From Persicaria tinctoria (lineage: Eukaryota > Streptophyta > Magnoliopsida > Caryophyllales > Polygonaceae): 64,000 nucleotides of DNA. Under the pieces are notes generated by a model. It did not search any database and was not told the origin of the DNA. It saw nothing but the letters and a program-made list of their open reading frames with translations. Both the position numbers and the translations under genes were made by a program. This document shows, one piece after another, positions 43,534-52,207 of this stretch (its first letter is position 1; each line of letters opens with the position of its first letter). Location: positions 5,828,001 to 5,892,000 of the forward strand of contig JBANSL010000004.1 of NCBI GenBank assembly GCA_037127255.1, written 5' to 3'.

Positions 43534-45275
43534 GCTCTGATACCATGCTCCCATAAACAAGACGGTACTTAAGCAGTTGAATAAATTAATGCAGAAGTAA
43601 TTTAAATATCAAAGTATAAAATATCCAATCCTAACAATAAAGCTAAAATGTCAAACTCATGAAGTAGTAATAAACTCCAAAAATATGCGGAAGCTTTAAA
43701 GATTCAAAAACTTGTAGTGTAAAAGTTCATAAATGATAGCCTGCTCTTCAACTATCTCCTGCTCCGCTGCTTGCACTAGACCTGTGGAATATGGTCTGGT
43801 GTTTCGTGAGTACGAAGAACACCGGCCATCCAATAAATAGAATGGTTAGTACATTTAAGACTAGCAAATGATAGGGAAAATGTTCAGACTTTAACCTTAC
43901 AATGACCATAAAACGGTATGTCATAGGTTAAGGGAAAGACACGAATATTTAAGTGAAAACTGGATAAAAAGATAGAAATTCACACTTGACTCGGATGATC
44001 ATGATGATCGATTATAAGATAAGAAATGGAATTATACCCGAGACAGATGAGTATAATAACTGAAATGATCACCTATTTAACAGTCGATAATAATCACAAT
44101 AATAATAACAGTAATAATACGTGGTACCGGTCGGGCCTTTAACAAGGACCACAACCTACATCAGATCGTTGTTTTACCATCCTGCAGAGAATGCATTCTG
44201 ATATGGTGTTTCATGAAATCTTGTAAGGCGGTGGCTTAACGAACCATAGCCTGCAAGTCAGTCTACTGCAGAACTTGCCAAAGGCATATAGCCACTCGCA
44301 TCAAGTGGTGCGCATTTTAACTTAATAAGTATCACATGGTGCCTATCTTAACTTATCATACATAATCAGTTTATACTAGGTGATCATAATAATGACATTA
44401 AATCAAACATGAACAAGCATGGATAATTCAAAGGATCTTACTATCACATGCCACTAGTTTGCATGAAAGAAACAAACAACATATCATGCAATTTAGGAAA
44501 AAGAAAATAGGCAACTTTCACTTATCTCGTGTTATAAACAAACAATCATATTTAATACGCATATCACTATAATTAATTTAATAATTGCCCATTACTTTAA
44601 CTCAAGCCAATTTATGAATAAAAAGATAAATTACATCAAGCAAACGGGTATGCAATTTATCGAAATTTGCAAGGAAATTGGCCACAGGGCCGCATTCGAA
44701 ACGAAAGAATTTAAAAGGCACATCAAAAGAATCACGAAACACGCAAAGAGCGTTTGAACGAAATCACTTGCCTTAACATTCGATGACTGGTTGATGACAA
44801 CAAGATGAGATTTTAGCACCCTATTGAATCTAACGAGAAAAGGAATATTAATATTGATATTTTATAAAATTAACTTTACTTAACTCAATTTGATATTGAA
44901 TTAATTCTATAAAGTTAAAAATCTATACCAATATGAATTCCTCGGGAAGCGGGATCCGGTGTGGGTGATTCGAGATTTCTTGGTGTCGCTGAAACGGGCA
45001 AGAATTGAATAGTTTAGAATTATTAGCCGCTTAACTTAATAAATAATTAAGTTAGGGACAAAAACGGAAATAATATAAACATGAGGGACATTTCTGTAAT
45101 TTCTTCAAAAGAAATCAAAACCTCTGTCTTCTTTCTTTTTGAAATCACGTACAGGGACGGAGGAACGACGGAACTCGATCGGCGTGGCTCCTCCTCCTCC
45201 AACTTCGATGGGCTACCGGGGACGGCGAAGATCGGGGAGGTGGCTCGGCTGAGACGGTGTGGTGGTGGTCGCAGG
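43534..45275 (-). repeat. reversed gypsy LTR fragment with primer site, left of the copia element
   Basis: The reverse complement matches, with divergence, the 3' half of the gypsy LTR (25560-27165), for example CTAGACCTGTGGAATATGGT and GTTTATGGGAGCATGG. The LTR end itself is missing: the sequence passes from GGGAGCATGG directly to the primer site (43534-43545, TGGTATCAGAGC on the reverse strand), with TGG shared at the join. It continues across the copia insertion at 51176. Confidence 0.8.
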
Positions 45276-45909
45276 TGTTGGTGCGAAGAGCGAAATGTAG
45301 CCTCAATTTGTTTGTGAAAACCCGCTTTGAAAATCTGTAAAACCCGTGTTTGATTTGCTGTGGCGAAATCGCCCCGACACCACGGTGCAGGTCGGCTACT
45401 AGCGTCGCCCCCCAAGGATACACAATGGCTTCTCAGGCGTGCACTCGCCGTCGAAGCAAAGGAACCACCCAGGACCCAAAACGGTTGCAGAAGAAGAAGA
45501 GAGAAGGAGGAGTTCGATTTCTCTATGTTGAAAACTGAACGGAGACGTCGGTTTTAAAACAAAAGAGAGGACGCTCCACTCCCTGAGATCTCGGACCAAA
45601 TCAGAAACCGTTTTACAAAAACGTGTGACAAAACTGAATTGGTCAAAACCCTAATTCAACTCTATTCGAGGCCAATTTAATTGATGAAATTAAAACACGA
45701 CGCCACCGCGCACGTGTCACGAACACGGACCGGACCGGCGGCGGCGGTGGTGGTGCGCGCATGTGGAATCCATATCCCAACTCTCAATAACCCCTTGAAA
45801 AACTCCTCCTTAAAAACAATCCCCCCAACCCCTTTTGTAATCAATGTGGGACAAAAAGGAAGTTCAAGAGACACATTTGAAAACCCCCACAATGAACATT
45901 TCTCCAACA
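45276..45909 (-). repeat. copia 3' LTR
   Basis: 634 bp; lacks the 30 bp block near 50600-50630 of the other LTR. Confidence 0.9.
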
Positions 45910-46240
45910 GTCCCCCACAAATGTGAAGAACTGGGGTTTTAAGACAAAAACATCGTTCTGAGCTGGTTTCGTGGAGAAAGTACTTAAATGCTGGTGAACG
46001 AATCTTGAACCAACACATAGTGAAGCTGAGTATCTAGCAAGTCATAGAAGTGAATGAATCTTGAACTTCCAGACTCGCGAGTTGACCTCAGCAGCACATA
46101 CCTTCACCACTGCCCTGGTGGTTCCGCGATCTGACTGTCAACTGTAATAGTCATCTCATACCTTGGGTGCTGAAGAGTGCTCTAGAAAGACAACCCTAGT
46201 CTTCCATAGAAGGCGACCAACCCTTCACACTCTCGTAGGT

Positions 46241-46410
46241 GATTCCATCAAGTCCTTCTCAATAGGACCACCCTTTACAGGGCTATGGTATCATTAAGAG
46301 CACAAGGCTCAACCTCTATAGTTTTCGGTGAATCCATCAAGTCCTTCTCAATAGGACCACCCAACTCTGGGCTATGGACTCATTAAGAGTTCTAGACTCA
46401 TCCTTTCTCA
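46241..46410. repeat. tandem duplication, period 89 bp, in the copia 3' non-coding region
   Basis: ATCCATCAAGTCCTTCTCAA and AGGACCACCC followed by GGGCTATGG recur 89 bp apart. The region lies between the RNase H stop and the 3' LTR. Confidence 0.8.
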
Positions 46411-46447
46411 TACACCTGTCTTGGGAATGGGTATGGTGTATCTCAGC

Positions 46448-47536
46448 TCACGTGGGTTTGAGCCCCATTCCCTTAGACGATTCAAGGACCATCCTTCTGT
46501 TCAGCCCTTTCGTCAACGGATCTGCCAGATTCCTCTCGGACTTCACATACTCCAAGCAAATGACATCGGTAGCAATCAGCTGTCTCACAGCTTCATGTCT
46601 AATCCATATGTGTTTCTTCTTAACATTGTAAGTATTGTTGTTAGCTACACAAATAGCAGATTGTGAGTCACAATGTAGAGAAATAGTTGGGGTCTTATGC
46701 CCCCACAAAGGTAAGTCAGCCAGTAAGCTTCTCAACCACTCAACTTCTTGACCAGCTAAATCTAATGCTATGAACTCAGATTCCATAGTTGATCTAGCAA
46801 TGCAAGTTTGTTTTGATGACTTCCGTGATATAGCACCACCACATAAAGTGAACACATAACCACTAGTGAAGCTAACCTCATCATTGTCAGTGACCCAGTT
46901 TGCATCACAGTATCTCTCTAAAGCATGGGGATAACCCACATAATGTAAACCTCAATCAAAGGTGCCCTTAAGATATCTCAATAATCTATTAAGTGCAATT
47001 CAATGCTCACTACTAGGGTTATGGGTATATCTACTGAGTCTACTAACAGCATATGCAATATCAGGCCGAGTATAGTTCATCAGAAACATTAAACTCCCAA
47101 TTATTTTAGCATACTCATTTTGGGAAACACCAATTCCAAAATTTTTCTTCAATTGCATGCTAGCATCGTAAGGAGTTCTAACTGGCACAACATCAAATTT
47201 ACCAAAACTTTTCAACATTTTCTCTACATAATGAGGTTGTGATAATATGAAGCCATTTTCTTTTCTAGTTACTTTAACACCTAGAATGACATCAGCTTCA
47301 CCCATGTCTTTCATCTCAAACTTAGATGACAAAAACTGTTTGGTTGTGTTTATAGCATTTATGTGTGATCCAAATAACAACATGTCATCCACATATAAAC
47401 ATATAATCACACAATCAACACCAAACCTCTTAGAATAGACACAAGCATCAGATTCGTTTACCTCAAATCCAATGCTTAGGATAGTTGTGTGAAACTTCTC
47501 ATACCATTGCTTTGGTGCTTGCTTGAGTCCATACAA
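46448..47536 (-). pseudogene. copia reverse transcriptase C-terminal half and RNase H
   Basis: 47536-47000 encodes MYGLKQAPKQWYEKF, the catalytic YVDDMLLFG, KFEMKDMGEADVILG and the TRPDIAYAVSRLSR stretch. 46939-46448 encodes the RNase [44 protein letters not shown] and [10 protein letters not shown]. Stops at about 47540, 46998 and 46945 break the frame. All other blocks are well preserved. Confidence 0.93.
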
Positions 47537-47542
47537 TGACTT

Positions 47543-49513
47543 CTATAGGTTGCACACTTTGTTTTCCTGTCCTGGAACAATGCACCTTGGAGGGTGTTCC
47601 ATATAAATTTCCTCATTTAGATCACCATTTAAAAATGCAGTTTTAACATCCATCTGATGAACAAGCATTTTATAGCTAGAAGCCAAAGCAAACAATGCAC
47701 GAATGGTAGCAATTTTTGTAACAGGAGAATAAGTGTCAAAGAAGTCAATGCCATATCTCTGAGTGAATCCTCTTATAACTAATCTTGCCTTATATCTATC
47801 AACTGAGCCATCCACTTTAAGCTTCTTCTTAAAGATCCACTTACAACTAATGACTTTATTTCCTTTAGGCATATCAACTAGTTCCCATGTGTAATTAGAC
47901 ATAATGGATTCTATCTCACTGTTAATAGCATCTTTCCAGAAACTAGCATCTAGTGAACTTATTGCCTCATCATAGGTCTTAGGATCATCTTCTATCATAT
48001 GAAGACTAATGAACGTCTCATCTAGTTCATTTAAATCATTCAGTTCAACTAGAAATGCAGTCACAAAATCAGGACCAAAACTAGTTTCCTTCCTACGCCT
48101 TTTACTTTTCCTAGGTTCATCATGATCAGATTGAGCATTAGGCACAACAGTATTAGGCATGGATGAAGATGCATCATGAGATGAAGAATCATTAGCAGGC
48201 AATGCAGATTTCTTTAAAGGAAACACATGCTCAAAGAAAACAGCATCACGATATTCACACAAGGTACGATCACTCAAGCACATAAAACGATATGCAGCAC
48301 TGTTATCAGCATAACCAATCATAATTGCATCAAAAGTCTTAGACCCAATAGTATCAACTTTGAACGAAGGTAACCCCACCTTAGCTAGACACCCCCACAC
48401 CTTTAAGAATTTCAGATTAGGCGGATGCCCTTTCGAAAGCTCATAAGGTGTCTTGTCAAGCTTCTTGTGAGGTACCTTATTCAAAATATGATTTGCGGAC
48501 AATACAGCTTCCCCCCACATATTATCAGGCAAACCAGAACTAGAAAGCATAGCATTCATCATTTCCTTTAAAGTTCTGTTTTTCCTTTCGGCAATACCAT
48601 TTTGTTGTGGGCTATAGGGAGCTGTAAACTCATGAATAATGCCATTTTGCTCACAAAATTCTCTCAAAGAATGAGTGACATATTCACCGCCTCTATCAGA
48701 TCTAAGTCTTTTAATCTTTCGATTTAATTGGTTTTCTACTTCAGCTTTATACACATAAAACATGATTTCTGCTTCATCTTTAGACCTAAGCAAGTATACC
48801 TTAGTATATCTAGAATGGTCATCCACAAATGTGATATAGTAGCGCTTGCCACCTCTACTCTCAGTGTTCTTAAAATCAGCCAAATCAGAATGGACTAACT
48901 CTAGCAATTCAGTTGTCCTTTCTAACACCGTTTTAAATGGTTGTTTATGAAATTTGGCCTCAACACATATTTCACATTTGCTATGGTCATGTTTTGATAG
49001 GCTAGGAATCAAACCCATATCATGCAATCGACATACAGATTTTGCATTCACATGTCCTAGTCTAGCATGCCATAAATCAACAGACTCAGCAATATAAGTA
49101 GAAGTAGAAGCATTCTCATTATTCTCAATCATGGTCTCAAGCACATACAAAAAATCAGCCCTATAAGCCTTTCCTACAAATTCTCCATTTTTGGTTAAAA
49201 CCATTTTGCCAGCATCAGTCACTTGCTTAATTCCAGCTATCTCAAGCAAACCACATGAAATCAGATTTCGGCGCAGAGAAGGAACATAAAGCACATTCAC
49301 TAGGGTAAGAGACTTCCCTGAGGTGAGCTTGAGTGCAACCTTCCCCTTGCCTAGCACTCGAGAGATGTTCGAGTTGCCCATGTAGACCTGGTCGATGTCT
49401 GTAGCATCCTCAAACTCAACGAACAGGTCCTTGTTGGCGCAGAAGTGTCGAGTGGCTCCGCTGTCCAAGAGCCAATCAACCTGGCCTCCCACATGGTTGA
49501 CTTCAGTGATCAT
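47543..49513 (-). CDS. copia protease, integrase and reverse transcriptase N-terminal half
   Basis: 656-codon frame. The protease active site is WLLDSGATRHF (about residues 14-24). Pre-integrase: LWHARLGHVNAKSV and a CEIC pair. Integrase core: HSDLADF, DDHSRYTKVYLL, SDRGGEY, PYSPQQNGIAERKNRT. Reverse transcriptase start: WKDAINSEIESI, CKWIFKKKLKVDG, YKARLVIRGFTQ, FDTYSPVTK and MDVKTAFLNGDL. The ATG given here is only the first Met after a stop; the natural polyprotein starts in gag. It ends at a TAG just before the YGLKQAP block. Confidence 0.95.
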   Translation of the reverse strand: MITEVNHVGGQVDWLLDSGATRHFCANKDLFVEFEDATDIDQVYMGNSNISRVLGKGKVALKLTSGKSLTLVNVLYVPSLRRNLISCGLLEIAGIKQVTDAGKMVLTKNGEFVGKAYRADFLYVLETMIENNENASTSTYIAESVDLWHARLGHVNAKSVCRLHDMGLIPSLSKHDHSKCEICVEAKFHKQPFKTVLERTTELLELVHSDLADFKNTESRGGKRYYITFVDDHSRYTKVYLLRSKDEAEIMFYVYKAEVENQLNRKIKRLRSDRGGEYVTHSLREFCEQNGIIHEFTAPYSPQQNGIAERKNRTLKEMMNAMLSSSGLPDNMWGEAVLSANHILNKVPHKKLDKTPYELSKGHPPNLKFLKVWGCLAKVGLPSFKVDTIGSKTFDAIMIGYADNSAAYRFMCLSDRTLCEYRDAVFFEHVFPLKKSALPANDSSSHDASSSMPNTVVPNAQSDHDEPRKSKRRRKETSFGPDFVTAFLVELNDLNELDETFISLHMIEDDPKTYDEAISSLDASFWKDAINSEIESIMSNYTWELVDMPKGNKVISCKWIFKKKLKVDGSVDRYKARLVIRGFTQRYGIDFFDTYSPVTKIATIRALFALASSYKMLVHQMDVKTAFLNGDLNEEIYMEHPPRCIVPGQENKVCNL

Positions 49514-50480
49514 AGCTATCAGTTGGTTGTTGTCCTGGACAACGTTGGCTTGCTGCTGGGCTTGAGCTGCGGGCTTGTTCTGCTGTTGTCATTGGTTCTG
49601 GATGTCAGCCAGATTGCGGCACTGCCAAGCCTTGTGGCCTGGCTTGCCACAGACATAGCAGCCGATCCCAGTGCCTCCCTGTTTCTGCTGCTTGTCCGGC
49701 TGATTGCCAGACTTCTTGAACTTCTCGCCTTTCTTTGGTTTCATGTTAGGCTTAGAACCTCCAGACTTGTTTCCTTAGCAGATTTAGGCTTAGGTTTGTC
49801 TTTGAGACGATTAGCCTCTTCGATCTTCATGTGACCGACGAGCTCCTCCAGGGTCAGATCCTTCTTTTTGTGCTTCAGATGGTTGCGATAGCCACCCCAC
49901 GAATCAGGCAACTTTTCAATCAGAAAATTCGCTTGCAGGATCTCGCACATCTTCATACCCTCGGATAGTATGTCAGCCACCAGATTCTCATACTCGTGCA
50001 CCTGGTCCATGATTGGCTTATCATCGACCATCTTGAACTGCATAAATTTTCCCATAGCATACTTCTTTTTCCCTGCATCATCAGCCCCATATTTCTTCTC
50101 CAGCAGATCCCAAATAAATTTAGCAGATTTATGAACAGAGATCAGATCAAAAATAGGGTTGGAGACATGGCTGAGAAGATGGCCTCGCACGGACTTATTG
50201 TCGGACTGGTACTGTTTAGTCCGAGCGAGGTCATCATCAGTTACCTTCTTGCCCTTGTCGACAGCATCACCATCGTCATCAACGACGACAGTCTTACCCT
50301 TGTTGTCGCCGACAGTGGTGGAAGAGGAGGTAGCCGCACGGGCCTCCTGAAGGAGGACGTAGTCGACCTCCAATTGCTCGAAGAAGATGATCATCTTCTA
50401 CGACCACCGCTTGTAATTCGTCCCATCCAGCGGCTCCAATTTCGACAGATCGAGGAGCGTTTGAAGAACTGAAACGCCAT
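49514..50480 (-). pseudogene. copia gag with zinc knuckle, frame-broken
   Basis: 50394-49741 is an open UBN2-type capsid frame (SVRGHLLSHVSNPIFDLI, FIWDLLEKKYGADD, YRNHLKHKKKDLTLEELVGH). The N-terminal piece (about 50478-50400, LLDLSKLEPLDGTNYKRW) lies upstream of an in-frame TAG. After a frame change near 49778 the knuckle CYVCGKPGHKAWQC (about 49625-49670) is intact, followed by a TGA near 49590 and a Gln-rich linker to the protease. Confidence 0.9.
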
Positions 50481-50511
50481 CGCAGAAACAAAGTAATTTC
50501 GCTTCTAAATT

Positions 50512-51175
50512 GTTGGTGCGAAGAGTGAAATGTAGCCTCAATTTGTTTGTGAAAAACCGCTTTGAAAATCTGTAAAACCCGTGTTTGATTTGTTGTGGCG
50601 TGGTATAAAGATGACCACTGCCTTAGAAGCGAAATCGCCCCGACACCACGGTGCAGGTCGGCTACTAGCGTCGCCCCCCAAGGATACACATCGGCTTCTC
50701 AGGCGTGCACTCGCCGTCGAAGCAAAGGAACCACCCAGGACCCAGAACGGTTGCAGAAGAAGAAGAGAGAAGGAGGAGTTCGATTGCTCTGTGTTGAAAA
50801 CTGAAGGGAGACGTCGGTTTTAAAACAGAAGAGAGGACGCTCCACTCCCTGAGATCTTGGACCAAATCAGAAACCGTTTTACAAAAACGTGTGACAAAGC
50901 TGAATTGGTCAAAACCCTAATTCAAGTCTATCCGAGGCCAATTTAATTGATGAAATTAAAACACGACGTACAATGTGACCAGCACCTCACCGCGCACGGA
51001 CCGGCGGCGGTGGTGGTGGTGCGCGCGTGTAGGATCCCTATCCCAACTCTCAATAACCCCTTGAAAAACTCCTCCTTAAAAACAATCCCCCCAACCCCTT
51101 TTGTAATCAATGTGGGGCAAAAAAGAAGTTCAAGAGACACATTTGAAAACCCCCACAATGAACATTTCTCCAACA
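50512..51175 (-). repeat. copia 5' LTR
   Basis: 664 bp; carries an extra block around GGTATAAAGATGACCACTGC and differs around the GC-rich stretch at 50970-51010. Confidence 0.9.
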
Positions 51176-51560
51176 GCAGGTGGAGGCAAGCGACTGGGCT
51201 CGTGCGGTCGGCTGTTCGCGGTGCGCTTTCGGCTATGCTGCGTTCTCCGAGAAAAGGCGATGGTCTGCGGTAATGGGCTCGATCGGAGGTAGCGGTGGTC
51301 GGATCGGACTCAGTTCGCCGACGGTGGTGCTTGGATGGATAACAAGGTGCGGTGATGGTGGTCAGGGGCTGTTCACGGAAGTAATTAGGAGAGGAGAGGA
51401 GGACGGCGATGGCGGGTTTGATTGTCCATCGGCGCACTCGTTGTGCGCATCTGCCTGTCCATCCGCGCATTCGCTGTGCGCAGCTGTCGGCACACATTTT
51501 TCATCCGCGCTTTCGCAGTGCGCCATTGCCTAGGTTAACCGTGCAAACGACGATAATTTC
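51176..51560 (-). repeat. continuation of the GC-rich host segment and hairpin-rich terminal region, right
   Basis: Continues 45275 after removal of the copia element and one GCAGG. 51425-51530 has three tandem hairpin units (CATCCGCGC-TTCGC-TGTGCGC type), then GTTAACCGTGCAAACGAC, the probable counterpart of TTGCACGGTC at 43287. Confidence 0.5.
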
Positions 51561-51998
51561 ATCGTGCACTTAGCAATTCCGTTATTTATTTTACCTTTTA
51601 GATCAAATTGAATATAATATATTTATATATGGTTTTATTTTTGTGAGCCACGTTAATTTGATTTTATTTTTTTAAGCCAAATCAATTAATTATCTAATAT
51701 AATATTTCTAATATAATAAAATATAATTTATTAGTAAAATGCACAACCGCGGGAATAACGAATACTAGTATCTATCTAAAGCTATGTCTGACATGCCAAG
51801 ATTTAATCTAATTTAAAATTAAAATTTAGATAAAAATCTCAATGAAAATCTTTTAGGTACATTAAATTTTTAGCACGTGGAAAAATTAAATGAATAAAAT
51901 ATTATTTAAAAATCACAAATTGCTCTTCTCCACCGACTTTTATTTTATTTTTACTTTTTCCCAAACATACCCTAAAAAGTACTAAAAACCAACCAAAT
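51561..51998. other. AT-rich spacer upstream of the right transporter
   Basis: No gene or clear repeat; probably includes the distal promoter. Confidence 0.5.
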
Positions 51999-52013
51999 CA
52001 TTTCATTCGATTA

Positions 52014-52102
52014 AAATTTTTTTTTTTATTAGGTAAAAATTCGAGCTCAAATAAGTCTGAAACTCGAGAGGCCGACGAATCGGCAGACGGACTAACCGTC
52101 AA
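52014..52102 (-). mobile_element. R1 family retroposon, 89 bp copy just upstream of the transporter
   Basis: T-run, then ATTCGAGCTC, CTCGAGAGGCCGACGAATCG, GCAGACGGACTAACCGTC. Flanked by 15 bp duplications CATTTCATTCGATTA at 51999-52013 and 52103-52117. The right end is 105 bp from the ATG at 52208, so it sits in the 5' UTR or core promoter. Confidence 0.88.
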
Positions 52103-52207
52103 CATTTCATTCGATTATTGAGGGAAACAAACAATTCCACTCTTTCTACTTGCAAGTCCAGCCCCTTTCTCGTTTGTGATATTATTCAAACGAATCAAGT
52201 ATAAGGA

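Larger units (their letters stand above)
45276..51175 (-). mobile_element. Ty1/copia retrotransposon, 5.9 kb, 5 bp target-site duplication
   Basis: LTRs 45276-45909 (3' LTR) and 50512-51175 (5' LTR) start and end TGTTGG/CCAACA. GCAGG flanks both sides (45271-45275, 51176-51180). On the reverse strand the order is gag, protease, integrase, reverse transcriptase, RNase H, which defines copia. A purine-rich tract (TGTGGGGGAC on the reverse strand) touches the 3' LTR. The LTRs differ by a block of about 30 bp and several substitutions, so the insertion is not very recent. I did not find the usual primer site inside the 5' LTR. Confidence 0.93.
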
